54,119 nucleotides of DNA from an uncultured Clostridia bacterium (GCA_944392605.1 CALXXE010000013.1:1-54119), one strand, 5' to 3'. Positions 34,500-44,702 are shown, counted from the stretch's first letter. Notes: generated by a model from the sequence alone, not told the origin. Numbers and translations: made by a program.

Positions 34500-37005
34500 T
34501 TAATACATTGAATTTATAATATACTTTCCCTTATTATTTACAATTATACTTATTTCACCATTTATATCTGTTCTATAAACTTTTACATCAAGTTCTTCTA
34601 ATCTTTCTAAAATCTCATTAGAAGGATGTCCAAATAAATTATTTTTCCCTACTCCAATAAGACAATTTTTTGGATTAACTAATCCTAGAAAGTTTTCTGT
34701 AGTAGAAGTTTTAGAACCATGATGAGCAACTTTTAAGATATCACTTTCTAGAACAGATTTATCTTTGTATAAGTTCACCATTTTATCTTCGGCAATTTTT
34801 TCTATATCCCCTGTAAAAAGGCATGAAAATCCATTATAATTTAATTTCATAACAATGGCATTATTATTTATCCTGTTTTCTGCAATTTGGTCTTCCTGTG
34901 GCCACAAAATATCAAAATATAAACTATTCTCTATTTTTATTTTATCTCCTAGTTTCACAATAGTAACTGGAATATCTTTTTCTTTTACTATTTCTAAAAA
35001 CTTCTGATAATTTTCTGAGTTTTCTTCCTGTTTTGGTATGCATACTTTATTTACTTTTAAGTCTTTTAAAACAGTAAGTAAACCACCTACGTGATCTTGA
35101 TCAAAATGTGATATAAACATTAAATCTATTTTTTTATATCCTCTATCTAAAATATATGGAAGTAAAGTACTCTCACCTACATCAAAATCACTACCCATAC
35201 TTCCTCCTCCATCTATTAAAATCGTTTTATTTTTAGGTGTAACAATAAAAGTACAGTCACCTTGTCCAACATCCACAAAATATATTTTTAAGTTTTTTGG
35301 AATAAAATGAAAGATATAAAAAACTAAAACAATTAATAGTGAAATAATAAAAATCCTTTTTTTATATTTCTTTTTATGCTGTATAAAATGATATTTATAA
35401 GCAGCAATTAAATTTCTAAATCGTCTCTTAGTAATACTTGGGTTTCTATCATGATAGATTTTATAGATATAATTAAGAGCCACAAAAATAATATAAATAA
35501 TTATAACTAAAAATATTTTAGGAGTTACAACATATATTTTAGAAAACGGTAAATTACTAAAATTTGAAATAGAAATAAGTACATTAACAAAAAATTCTAA
35601 TGCTCCTGATAAAAATTCAGCTATTGGAAAAAATATGAACGACATGATAACAACTAACGTTCCAAAAATAGTAAGTGGTCCGAAGTATTATACTTACTAA
35701 CAGGTTAGTTATTAAAAAATAACTACTAAACAAATTAAAATGAAATAACATAATAGGAACTACCCCCATACTTGCTGATATTGTTACTGATAATATTTCT
35801 TTTATTTTAGAAATTGCAAGTATCATTTTTCTATTTATTTTATATTCATACTTTCTATTTTTAAGTTTTATATTTTTAAGTATTTGAAAAACGGTTTTGT
35901 TAAATAAAATAATTCCTATTGTTCCTAAATATGATAACTGTAACCCCACATTTGTGATAATAAAAGGATTATAAATGAGCATAACAAGAAGAGACAATGA
36001 AATAGATGTCCAAATATCATTTTTCCTATAGAATAAACCTGCCCCCATAATTAATATTCCCATAACACTTGCTCTTACAATTGATGAAAAGAAACCGGTA
36101 AGTGCTGTATAAACCATTAAAACAATAATAATTAAAATTCTTGTTTTTCTTTTTCCTATACTAAAATTAAAAACAAAATACATTCCCGTAATAATATATG
36201 TAACTTGCATACCTGATACTGCTAATACATGTGAAAGACTACTTACCTTAAAAGATTCTTCTATATCTTCTTCTATGTTTCCATCATCACCAAGTAAAAT
36301 TCCAATAAGCATACCTGCTTCTCTAGGATTTAAAAGACTATTTATTTTCTCTTTTATAGATTTAGATACCTTATTTGTAAAACTAATTAAAAGATTTCCT
36401 TTATCTTTTTCTAAAATATTCACTTTATCTGCTTTGATAGTTCCATATACATTTTCACTTTTTAAATAATTTTTATAGTTGAAACCACCATAATTTCTTC
36501 TTTTGCTTCCTTCTTGGAATTTTCCTTTAAAACTTATCATATCACCATATTCTAAAGATGTCTTTTCTTTCTTTTTTACTCGTAAATACAAATATGTATT
36601 TTTACTTTTTTCTTTATTTATATTTAGTATCTTAATTTTATATGTATAATTATATTCCTTTTCTTCTCCTTCACTTATAACTAAAGCTAAACCGGATAAG
36701 TATTCTTCATCTTCATATAAGTTTTCATATTCATTATTTTTAAAAATTGTTATAGCATTTGAAATAATAGAAGTAATACAAATTATGATTAAAATTTTAT
36801 GATTAAAAAATAATTTGAAATATCTAAAATATCTTCTTGGATTTAATAAATTTAATTTTTCAATCTTTCTTTTTATTAACTTCTTTTTTATAAAATATAT
36901 TACAGCTATAAAGATATATAAAAGGACTATACTAAAATCAAAGTATAGCCCCATAATTATCCCTATTATATATCCTATAGCTACAACTAAAATCGGTCTT
37001 TTTAT
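34500..37005 (-). CDS. comEC: ComEC/Rec2 DNA-uptake channel, with +1 frameshift at CGG
   Basis: Read with one +1 shift this is an 834-aa ComEC. The first part has N-terminal helices, an OB-like domain and the Competence domain (LSHVLAVSGMQVTYI). It breaks at ATA-CTT-CGG-ACC (CGG at 35680-35682, minus strand); dropping the C gives CTT-GGA-CCA and continues into the last helices and the metallo-beta-lactamase domain (VGQGDC, SHFDQDHVGG, LFTGDIE, VAHHGSKTS). ComEC carries single-stranded DNA across the membrane in competence. The N-terminus extends upstream of the ATG at 36954 to an ATA codon at 37005 (KRPILVVAIGY follows), preceded by GGAAGAG, possibly a rare AUA start. Confidence 0.87.
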
Positions 37006-37028
37006 TTTTCTCTTCCTTTCTCAGTTCG

Positions 37029-38339
37029 CTATATTACTCTTCTTGCTCCTACATAGTTATTATTATAATATCCTGAATTTATTGTATCAATTGTTACTCC
37101 TCTTGATGGATTAGCTGCATGAACTATTTGACCTCCACCAATGTATATTCCTACGTGATTTATTCCTGATACTGAAGGTCCAAACATTACTAAGTCTCCA
37201 GGTTGTAAATCAGCTTTTGCTACTGCTGTTCCATTACTATATTGTCCCTTTGCTGTTCTACTTAAACTTACTCCATGTAATTTAAATACATATGATGTAA
37301 ATCCTGAACAATCAAAACTATTTGGTCCAGATGCTCCATATACATATCTATATCCTATATAATTTTTAGCTGTTTCCACTACTGTTGAACCTTTTCCAGA
37401 TGAAACTGTAGTTGTTGTTTCTTCTGTTGTAGTAGTTTCTGCTTTTTTTCTCGTAGTTGTACTACCTCTTGATGTTGCTGTTTCTTGCGTTCTTGATGCT
37501 GATAGTAAGTTTGATGCTATATATCCTTCTTTACTATTAACACTTACTCTTGACCATCCACTTTCTTCTGATAATACAGTAACTGCTGTATTTAATGGTA
37601 TTTGTTCTACTATACTAGAATCCTTACTTGCTTCTTCTCTTACATTTACAGTTGCTGAATTTGCATACATTGTTTTTGTTGTTTGTGTTTGCTTTTCTTC
37701 CTCTTCAGCTGCTTGTTTTGCTTCTTCTTCTGCTTTTGCTTCTTCATCTTGCTTTGCTTTTTCTTCTTCTGTTATTAATTTATCGCTTCTTATCCAACCT
37801 TTTGTTGTTCCTGACTCTATACAAATCCAATCTCCCATTGTTTCTATTATTGTAACTTTATCATTTTGTTTAACTTCAACAATGTCTGTTGCATTAATTG
37901 ATGGTACTATTTTTAGTTTTGTATCTTCTTTAACAATTCTTGTACTTGATGTTGACTCTGTACTCGCTTCTGTTGTTTCTTGTCCTTCATTTGATGTAGT
38001 TTCAGCATTATTTTCTGTTGTATTAGTTTCTTCTGAAGTATTTTGTGTTTCTTTTACTTCACCAGAAACCTCAACTAAGTCTTCTCTTAAATATCCTGTA
38101 GTACCATTTTTTGTTTTAACTTCATACCAGTTTCCTGTTTTTTGTAATATTTCAACTTCATCATTTAATGATAATTGTACTAAAATTCTGCTATTCTCAT
38201 CTGCTGTCTCTCTCAGATTTGCAGTTTCTACATTTATTTTAGCTGTATTTGCTGCAAAAATCACGTTTGTAAAAAACATAATTGCTATTCCTAAAGCGGC
38301 TATCATTAGTATGTTTTTTATTCCATTTTTCTTTTTCAT
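37029..38339 (-). CDS. Secreted SH3-domain NlpC/P60 cell-wall hydrolase
   Basis: This 436-aa protein has a signal peptide (about residues 5-27), three bacterial SH3 domains (about 30-80, 125-180 and 215-270), Ser/Thr/Glu-rich linkers and a C-terminal NlpC/P60 domain with nucleophile Cys in FDCSGFTSYVF, a catalytic His in INHVGIYIGG and a third polar residue in HAANP. Such enzymes cut peptide bonds in peptidoglycan stems. The ATG at 38339 has AAGGAG upstream. comEC follows with an overlap-like 23-nt gap. Confidence 0.92.
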   Translation of the reverse strand: MKKKNGIKNILMIAALGIAIMFFTNVIFAANTAKINVETANLRETADENSRILVQLSLNDEVEILQKTGNWYEVKTKNGTTGYLREDLVEVSGEVKETQNTSEETNTTENNAETTSNEGQETTEASTESTSSTRIVKEDTKLKIVPSINATDIVEVKQNDKVTIIETMGDWICIESGTTKGWIRSDKLITEEEKAKQDEEAKAEEEAKQAAEEEEKQTQTTKTMYANSATVNVREEASKDSSIVEQIPLNTAVTVLSEESGWSRVSVNSKEGYIASNLLSASRTQETATSRGSTTTRKKAETTTTEETTTTVSSGKGSTVVETAKNYIGYRYVYGASGPNSFDCSGFTSYVFKLHGVSLSRTAKGQYSNGTAVAKADLQPGDLVMFGPSVSGINHVGIYIGGGQIVHAANPSRGVTIDTINSGYYNNNYVGARRVI

Positions 38340-38449
38340 TTTTATATTACTCCTTAAATAAATAATATTCACATCCTGTTAGTTAACGAACATAGTATAC
38401 ACAAAACAAAATGATTTGTCAAGTTTTATAAAAAAATTCGCTACAAGTA

Positions 38450-38478
38450 TTGACAAACTAGCTTTTTCATAATATAAT
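38450..38478 (+). promoter_or_regulatory. Promoter of rplM-rpsI
   Basis: Consensus TTGACA (38450-38455), 17-nt spacer and TATAAT (38473-38478), about 105 nt before rplM. Confidence 0.8.
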
Positions 38479-38497
38479 AGTTTAGCGATATTGATAT

Positions 38498-38545
38498 TAT
38501 GATTTAAATATGTGCTTCTCCCCGGTGGCCTTATTTAAATTTCAT
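38498..38545 (+). promoter_or_regulatory. Ribosomal protein L13 leader-like hairpin
   Basis: ATTTAAATA (38502-38510) pairs with TATTTAAAT (38532-38540), enclosing the GC-rich CTTCTCCCCGGTGGCC. It lies in the rplM leader, where Bacillota carry the L13 autoregulatory element. Assignment is by place and shape only. Confidence 0.5.
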
Positions 38546-38583
38546 ATATAAATATAATAAAAAATAGGAGGGTATAAATTACC

Positions 38584-39021
38584 ATGAATAATACAACATA
38601 TAGTGCAAAAAAAGGTGAAGTAGAAAGCAAATGGTATATTATTGATGCAGCTAATAAACCAATCGGTAGAGTTGCTACAGAAGCTGCAAAATTATTAAGA
38701 GGAAAACACAAACCAACATTTACACCAAATATTGATGTTGGAGATCACGTTATTATTTTAAATTGTAAAGATGCTGTTCTTACAGGACACAAATTAGATC
38801 AAAAAATTTACAGACATCATTCAGGTTACATTGGAGGAATGAAAGAAATTCCTGCAAGAGTAATGCTTGAAAAAAATCCAGAAAAAGCTATGACTTTAGC
38901 TATTAAAGGAATGTTACCTCACAATTCTTTAGGTAGACAAATGCTAAAGAAATTAAGAGTATATGCTGGAGCAGAACATGAAAATCAAGCACAAAAACCA
39001 GAAGTATGGGAGGTAAAATAA
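38584..39021 (+). CDS. rplM: 50S ribosomal protein L13
   Basis: This 145-aa protein matches L13 in length and in the segments [34 protein letters not shown] and [20 protein letters not shown]13 is an early assembly protein of the large subunit. It is followed one base later by rpsI, the conserved L13-S9 operon. GGAGGG precedes the start. Confidence 0.98.
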   Translation: MNNTTYSAKKGEVESKWYIIDAANKPIGRVATEAAKLLRGKHKPTFTPNIDVGDHVIILNCKDAVLTGHKLDQKIYRHHSGYIGGMKEIPARVMLEKNPEKAMTLAIKGMLPHNSLGRQMLKKLRVYAGAEHENQAQKPEVWEVK

Positions 39022-39022
39022 A

Positions 39023-39424
39023 ATGGCAAAAAAAGATAATATTGTTTTTTATGGTACAGGTAGAAGAAAAAATGCAGTTGCTAGAGTTAGAATAGTTGAA
39101 GGAACTGGAAAAATAACAATAAACGGAAAAGATATAGATGAATTTTTCGGATTAGAAACTTTAAAAGTTATCGTTAGACAACCTCTTACAGTTACTAACA
39201 CAGCATCTAAATATGATGTTATTGCAACTGTTAAAGGTGGAGGATTTACAGGTCAAGCAGGAGCTATCCGTCATGGATTAGCAAGAGCTTTAAACGAAGC
39301 TAACAGCGAATACAGACCAATCTTAAAATCAAATGGATTCTTAACAAGAGACCCACGTATGAAAGAAAGAAAGAAATACGGTCTTAAAAAAGCTAGAAAA
39401 GCTCCACAATTCTCAAAAAGATAG
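39023..39424 (+). CDS. rpsI: 30S ribosomal protein S9
   Basis: This 133-aa protein has the S9 features: [16 protein letters not shown] near the N-terminus, [20 protein letters not shown] in the middle and the basic tail ending PQFSKR, which reaches the P site tRNA. It is translationally coupled to rplM (one-base gap) and followed by a terminator. Confidence 0.98.
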   Translation: MAKKDNIVFYGTGRRKNAVARVRIVEGTGKITINGKDIDEFFGLETLKVIVRQPLTVTNTASKYDVIATVKGGGFTGQAGAIRHGLARALNEANSEYRPILKSNGFLTRDPRMKERKKYGLKKARKAPQFSKR

Positions 39425-39432
39425 AAAATATC

Positions 39433-39460
39433 AAACCTTGGAATTATTTCCAAGGTTTTT
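39433..39460. terminator. Terminator of rplM-rpsI
   Basis: AAACCTTGGAA/TTCCAAGGTTT with a 4-nt loop is followed by TTGTTTTT. It lies between rpsI and the converging ABC-F gene. Confidence 0.85.
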
Positions 39461-39464
39461 GTTT

Positions 39465-41021
39465 TTATCTATTTTTCATTAATTTCATATATTCTTCTTC
39501 TAACTTTTGTTTTTCTTTCTCATCTTTACAAATAGAATGCTTAGAAGTAATCTCTGCAAGCTTAATCTCTAAAAGTAAATCATTGTTATTCACTTTTTTC
39601 TTTTTGTTTTCTTTATATTCTAAATACTTAGTATAGTTTCCTTCAAATTCCGTTATTTCTTTATTATCTATTATCATAATGTTAGTTGCAACATTATCTA
39701 TTAAATTTCTATCATGTGTTACAAAAAGAATAGTTCCTTTAAATTCTTTCATTAAATATTCTAACGCCTCTATTGACTCTATATCTAGGAAATTAGTTGG
39801 TTCATCTAATATTAGGAAATTACTATTTGAAGTCATAATCTTAGTAAGTGATACCTTTACTCTCTCTCCTCCACTTAAAACTTCAACTTTCTTATAAACA
39901 TCATTTCCTTTGATATTTAAACTTGCTAAAATATTCCTAATTGTTGTTTCATCTTGGTTTGTATCTCTTAATATGTTTTCTATAATAGTTTCGTTCTCAT
40001 CTAGATTATTTAAATCTTGTTTAAAATATGCTATCTTACTACTAGGACTTATTTTTATATTAAAATTACTATTTAATATTTCCTTAATTAAAGTAGTCTT
40101 TCCTACTCCATTTTTACCAATTAAAGCCGTTTTACTATTTGTTTTAATATTAAACTTAGTATTATCTAAAAGCATTTTATTTCCTACTTTAAGTGTTAAA
40201 TTATCAGCACTTACAATATACTTGCTTTTTACTCTTAAACTTTCTGGCATTTTCATAAAAATATTATATTCCATACTTGGCTTTTCTTTTTCTTCTAATT
40301 TTTCTAGCCTAGTTTTTAAACTCTTTGACCTTTGCTCTACTTTTTCTCTTTTGTTTTCAACACCTCTTTTATGAAGTCTTGCTTCTGAATTTCCCATTCT
40401 CTTTGGAGTTTTTCTCATACTTTTTGCTTCATTTTTTACTTTATTTATTGATACTTCTAATCTTTTCTTTTCAGTTACATATTGTTCATATTCAAATTGT
40501 TTTCTTTTTCTACTTTCTTCTTTTTGCGTTTTATATTTAGTATAATTTCCTCTATATTTAGTAACTTGTCCTCCTTCTATTTCTAAGATATTGTCTACAA
40601 CACTATCTAACAAATTTCTATCATGTGAAATTAAACACAAAGTTCCTTTATATTCTTTTAATTTTCTTTTTAACTTTTCTATCTCATCAATATCTAAATT
40701 AGAAGAAGGCTCATCTGCAAGTAGTATATCTGAATGTTCACTTAATTTATCATCAATCTTCTTTTTTGTTATTTCTCCTCCACTTAAGAAACTTTCTTCA
40801 TTATTCAACTGTTCTATATAAGAGATATTTCCATTTACAATAACCTCTCCACCATCTAATTCTATTTTCCCTGAAATAATGTTCAATAGAGTAGATTTTC
40901 CGCTTCCATTAATTCCAACTATTCCTATCTTCTCGCCTTGATATATCTTTAATTCTTCTATATCAATTATTTTTCTATCTCCATAACATTTAATTACATT
41001 TTTTAAAATTATTTTTTCCAT
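39465..41021 (-). CDS. ABC-F ATPase (ribosome-protection type)
   Basis: This 518-aa soluble protein has two ABC ATPase domains (Walker A GINGSGKST at 36-44 and GKNGVGKTT near 300; signature LSGGE in both) joined by a Lys/Arg-rich helical linker, with no membrane domain. That is the ABC-F layout. Members include housekeeping translation factors and antibiotic-resistance proteins of the Vga/Lsa/Msr groups that displace drugs from the ribosome. The short first ATPase domain and the leader-peptide attenuator upstream favour a resistance-type protein; the drug class cannot be told. Confidence 0.88.
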   Translation of the reverse strand: MEKIILKNVIKCYGDRKIIDIEELKIYQGEKIGIVGINGSGKSTLLNIISGKIELDGGEVIVNGNISYIEQLNNEESFLSGGEITKKKIDDKLSEHSDILLADEPSSNLDIDEIEKLKRKLKEYKGTLCLISHDRNLLDSVVDNILEIEGGQVTKYRGNYTKYKTQKEESRKRKQFEYEQYVTEKKRLEVSINKVKNEAKSMRKTPKRMGNSEARLHKRGVENKREKVEQRSKSLKTRLEKLEEKEKPSMEYNIFMKMPESLRVKSKYIVSADNLTLKVGNKMLLDNTKFNIKTNSKTALIGKNGVGKTTLIKEILNSNFNIKISPSSKIAYFKQDLNNLDENETIIENILRDTNQDETTIRNILASLNIKGNDVYKKVEVLSGGERVKVSLTKIMTSNSNFLILDEPTNFLDIESIEALEYLMKEFKGTILFVTHDRNLIDNVATNIMIIDNKEITEFEGNYTKYLEYKENKKKKVNNNDLLLEIKLAEITSKHSICKDEKEKQKLEEEYMKLMKNR

Positions 41022-41029
41022 ATAAAAAA

Positions 41030-41060
41030 TTCCTCCTTTAAATCATATTAAAGAAGAAAT
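41030..41060 (-). promoter_or_regulatory. Hairpin sequestering the ABC-F ribosome site
   Basis: On the minus strand TTCTTCTTTAA (41059-41049) can pair, with two G-U pairs and one bulge, with TTTAAAGGAGGAA (about 41043-41030), hiding the AAGGAGG ribosome site of the ABC-F gene. A T-run follows, so it could also end transcription. Confidence 0.55.
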
Positions 41061-41117
41061 TTATTAATATATAAAAATATTAAATTAACTATTTATTAAA
41101 ATATATTTTTAGGCATA

Positions 41118-41183
41118 ACTAATAAATCTTCTCAAATATGATTAATCTTATTTTGTTCTGTTTGATTTATTAGTAATTCTCAT
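41118..41183 (-). promoter_or_regulatory. Leader peptide and attenuator hairpin of the ABC-F gene
   Basis: A ribosome site (AGGTGG) precedes an 11-codon reading frame at 41148-41183 that reads MRITNKSNRTK and stops with TAA. Codons 4-7 form one arm (ACTAATAAATC, 41174-41164) of an 11-bp perfect hairpin whose other arm (41128-41118) lies after the stop codon. A drug-stalled ribosome on this leader would open the hairpin and change downstream folding, as in known ABC-F and erm leaders. Confidence 0.6.
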
Positions 41184-41259
41184 TTCGCCACCTATTTAAC
41201 CTTTCTTTTTTACTACATTTATATTTTATCACACTTACTAAATTTTATCAATAACATTT

Positions 41260-41379
41260 TTATCTTTCGTTCTCGTCATCTTCTTTTTCTTGATTATCTT
41301 TATTTATTATTTCTAATATTTTTCTAGAAGTATCACCATATTCTTTTTTTATTTTTTCTTCTTCCTTCTTATCTTGCAT
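41260..41379 (-). CDS. Small 39-aa charged protein coupled to the repeat protein
   Basis: This 39-codon gene encodes a very acidic/basic peptide (starts MQDKKEEEKIKKEYG, ends DDENER) with no hydrophobic segment. Its ATG lies inside the last codons of the 958-aa repeat-protein gene (11-nt overlap), so it should be translated by coupling. I do not recognise it. It might be a chaperone or immunity-type partner of the larger protein; that is only suggested by the coupling. Confidence 0.5.
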   Translation of the reverse strand: MQDKKEEEKIKKEYGDTSRKILEIINKDNQEKEDDENER

Positions 41380-44245
41380 CACTATCATCCTCTCTTTCTT
41401 TTATACTTCTTATACTTTCATATATTGCTCTTATTTTTCCTGTCTCTTCTTGTCTTTCTTTTCCATTTGCTTCTCCATATATTTCGTCTAAATCTTCCAT
41501 TGAAACTTCTTGTTTTGTTTCTTCTTGACCAGTTTTTCCTTTGGCATCTGAAGTTTCTAAAACTTCATCCATATCAGTATCTCTACAAAATTCAGAATCT
41601 GTAACTCTATTATTTCTTAGCTTTTCTTCTAACTTAGCTTTTACTTGTGGGTCCCCTGTTTTCTTATATTCTTCAAACAATTCTTCTGCTTTTGCCCTCT
41701 CAGATTTCAAACACTCGTCTTCATCTATTACTACAATTGGTAATCCTCCAAAATCTCTTGATGCTTTTTGCGCCTTATCCATATTAAGAATTTCTCCGTT
41801 TTTTCTAAATACTACTATATAGTCTGGTTGTTTTTTAACTCCTCCTTGAACTCTTCTAAAGTCCATTTCATTATATCCTTTAGTATTTCTTATTTGATTA
41901 TCTGGTGCTAAATACCTATCTCCTTGATATGCTACTGATTCCAACTCTCCTGTACTAGACCATATGTCCTCTGCTCCTGATAGCATTAAAGAATCCTCTT
42001 TCATTCGTTCAAATCCATAACATATATGTGGTATAGGAGCATGCCCTAACATATCATTTCTTATATAAGATGCACAAAAATGTTGAGAACCTAATGCTGA
42101 TCTATTCCAATCTTTTTTATAATCATCAGGTTGATTATAAAAATAAGCTCCAACAGATGTTATTATCATTTTAAAATCTGTTCCTGCACTATATACATTT
42201 TCTCCATCTGGTAACTTTTTAGCATTTTCTATTTTAAATAAGTCGTTGTTATATAATTTCCAATATTCTGTTTTTAACATTCTTTCCATAAGTAGCGTAT
42301 TTGTTGTCTCTAATTCTTCTACTTGCCAAAATATTTCTTCTAAGGCTTTAGGATTTTTTGTACTTAATATTTCTTGTAAACTTTTTATATAAGCTTTTAA
42401 ATCTCCATCTCCTATTTTATCTATATCTTCACCGAATTTTTCAACCATCTCTATCGTTTCTATATTACTTTGTCCAAATATTTTTAAAAGTACACCTTTT
42501 TGTTTTTCTTCTACTGTTTCTCCTTTTATTAATTCTTCACATCTTTTTCTTTTTATCTCTTTGAAATTTTCTACATCTTCAATTGTTTTTATTCCAAAGT
42601 CATTTGGATGTATTAATATTGGTATAAGTTTATTTATATCAACACATTTATTTTCTCCCAAATTAGAAACTAATTCTCCATAACTACCAATATTATCTAA
42701 TATTCTATTTGCAAGAGGTGTCCATTCTTCCCCACCTGTTTCTTGCAAATATGAATCTAATGCATTTTTAAAAATTGTTAACTTTTCATTATCTAATTTT
42801 TTTACTTTTTCTACTATGTATGGATAGCAAGAGAGTTGACTTACTATATCTTTTCCAAGTATATTTACATATTTGTCAGTAATAATATCATATTTTGATT
42901 TTAATATATCTTCATTCTTTTCTGCCATTTCAAGTATTAATTCTGCTTCAGCATTACTTCCTTCAATTTCCAAAAATTCTTTTAAATGCTCTTTTATAAA
43001 TTGTAATGATGCATATCTTTCCCTATAAATCTCAGCTACTGTTATATCTAGTTTTTTTAACGTTTCTACTCTATCTTCTTCTTGTATAATATTAACTAAT
43101 TTGGCTACATTATTACTATCTAGTTTATATTTTTCACAATTTTCTATAACCTTTCTTGTATAATATGAATCGTTTTTTCTTACAAGCAATTCAGTTATAT
43201 CATTATTATTTAACCCATATTGTTCATAATTTTCTATAACATTTCTCGTATAATCCTGGTCTTCCTTTTCTATTCTTGCAATTAAAATAACTAATGCATC
43301 ACTTTTCAAACCATATTGGCTATTATTTTCTATTATTTCTTTTGTAAATTCTATGTTGTTTATCTCTATACATAAATCATAAATATCATAATCAGTTAAC
43401 CCATATTCTTTTCTATTTTTTATAATTTCATCTATATATTCTCTATCATTTGTACTGACAACTAACTTTATAATATTAGTGCTATCAAATCCAAATTCTT
43501 TCCATTTGCATATAACTTCTTTAGTATATTTTAGATTATTTACACTCCTAACTAAACTCGTTACATCATAACTATTAAACCCAAATTCTTCTCTTCTTTT
43601 TATAATTTCATTTATATAATCTGTATCTTTTGTACTTTCAACTAACTCTGACACCTCATAGCCATTAAGACCATATTCTTTCCATTTTTCTATAACTTCT
43701 TTTGTATATTCTATATCATTTATACTTTTTACTAGCTTTACTAAATTATAGTTACGAAGGCCATATTCTTGCCAACTTTCTATAATTTTTTTTGTATATT
43801 CTGGATCATTTATGCTCTCTACCAATTCTGATATAACATAACCATTAAGATTATATTCTTGCCATTTTTCTATAACTTTTTTTGTATATTCTGTGTCATT
43901 TTTACTTATAACTACTTGTATAACCAAAGAAGAAATATCCTCTATTCCATATTCATCTTTTTCAGCTATCATCTTATTTAAATACTCTTCATCAAAAACT
44001 TCTGGAATCCAGCGTGCTATTTCTCCTAATGTTCTTTTATCTTTTGTTTCCAAATATTCTACCAATTCTCTATTTGGCTTTATTTTTTCTGCAATTTGTT
44101 TCATTGTTTCTTCTAACTTAGCAGCTCCAGGTACTTTAGTAGCATGTATTCCAATTCTGTTTAAAAAATTTAAAGTCCTATTCTTATCATATATGCCGTC
44201 TCCTAAAAATATATCTATAAATTCATCAATATCTTCTTTTTGCAA
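41369..44245 (-). CDS. 958-aa protein: nine 30-residue helical repeats plus unknown C-terminal domain
   Basis: The N-terminal 110 residues are followed by nine tandem units of about 30 residues (about 118-390), consensus NDxEYTKEVIEKWKEYGLNxYx then LVxS, each probably a helix pair. A helical middle follows, then a distinct domain (about 665-890) with GTDFKMIITSVGAYF, DWNRSALGSQHFCASYI, HICYGFERM and VAYQGDRYLAP, rich in aromatic, Gly, His and Cys residues like an enzyme or toxin fold. There is no signal peptide. Start: TTG at 44245 fits the AGAGGTG site; the GTG at 44254 overlaps it. The function is unknown. Confidence 0.75.
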   Translation of the reverse strand: MQKEDIDEFIDIFLGDGIYDKNRTLNFLNRIGIHATKVPGAAKLEETMKQIAEKIKPNRELVEYLETKDKRTLGEIARWIPEVFDEEYLNKMIAEKDEYGIEDISSLVIQVVISKNDTEYTKKVIEKWQEYNLNGYVISELVESINDPEYTKKIIESWQEYGLRNYNLVKLVKSINDIEYTKEVIEKWKEYGLNGYEVSELVESTKDTDYINEIIKRREEFGFNSYDVTSLVRSVNNLKYTKEVICKWKEFGFDSTNIIKLVVSTNDREYIDEIIKNRKEYGLTDYDIYDLCIEINNIEFTKEIIENNSQYGLKSDALVILIARIEKEDQDYTRNVIENYEQYGLNNNDITELLVRKNDSYYTRKVIENCEKYKLDSNNVAKLVNIIQEEDRVETLKKLDITVAEIYRERYASLQFIKEHLKEFLEIEGSNAEAELILEMAEKNEDILKSKYDIITDKYVNILGKDIVSQLSCYPYIVEKVKKLDNEKLTIFKNALDSYLQETGGEEWTPLANRILDNIGSYGELVSNLGENKCVDINKLIPILIHPNDFGIKTIEDVENFKEIKRKRCEELIKGETVEEKQKGVLLKIFGQSNIETIEMVEKFGEDIDKIGDGDLKAYIKSLQEILSTKNPKALEEIFWQVEELETTNTLLMERMLKTEYWKLYNNDLFKIENAKKLPDGENVYSAGTDFKMIITSVGAYFYNQPDDYKKDWNRSALGSQHFCASYIRNDMLGHAPIPHICYGFERMKEDSLMLSGAEDIWSSTGELESVAYQGDRYLAPDNQIRNTKGYNEMDFRRVQGGVKKQPDYIVVFRKNGEILNMDKAQKASRDFGGLPIVVIDEDECLKSERAKAEELFEEYKKTGDPQVKAKLEEKLRNNRVTDSEFCRDTDMDEVLETSDAKGKTGQEETKQEVSMEDLDEIYGEANGKERQEETGKIRAIYESIRSIKEREDDSDAR

Positions 44246-44257
44246 TTTATGCACCTC

Positions 44258-44702
44258 TTATTTATTTTTTAATATTTTCTTTATAAAATTAAATATTTTT
44301 ATATACCATTTTTCTTTTTCTGATTTTATAGGTAAATTTTTCTCTTGATTTTTTTCTTCACTTTGAACATTTTCTTTTTTTCTACTCTCAAAATCAATTT
44401 CATATTTTTTTGTAATATTTTTTCTTCTCTTTCAGTTTCTTCTAAGTCCAAAGCCAATAATTCTTCTCTTTTTTCTTTGCTACACAAATAGTCTCTATAA
44501 ATAAGAGATAATATTATTTTAGTTTCTTTTAATAATTGTTTTTTTATATCTACTGAATAATCTATATTAATTTCATAATCCAAATCTCTATTTTTTTTAT
44601 TACATTTATAAAACTCTTTGGTATTTTTTCCTGCATTTCTTCTTGAAAATGACTTATAACATCATATACTTCACTAAATGCTTGATTTGTTGTATTTTTC
44701 AT
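44258..44702 (-). pseudogene. Broken gene with two poly-A frameshifts
   Basis: The first frame (from ATG 44702) reads MKNTTNQAFSEVYDVISHFQ and goes on to a run of eight A's. After adding one A the frame continues through NRDLDYEINIDYSVDIKKQL and LLALDLEETE to a run of seven A's. After one more A it continues as YEIDFESRKKENV to a stop at 44258, just before the repeat-protein gene. The rebuilt product is about 148 aa and resembles a family of small helical proteins common in gut Bacillota. The two single-A losses look like homopolymer slippage: a pseudogene, a sequencing artefact or transcriptional slippage. Confidence 0.65.
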
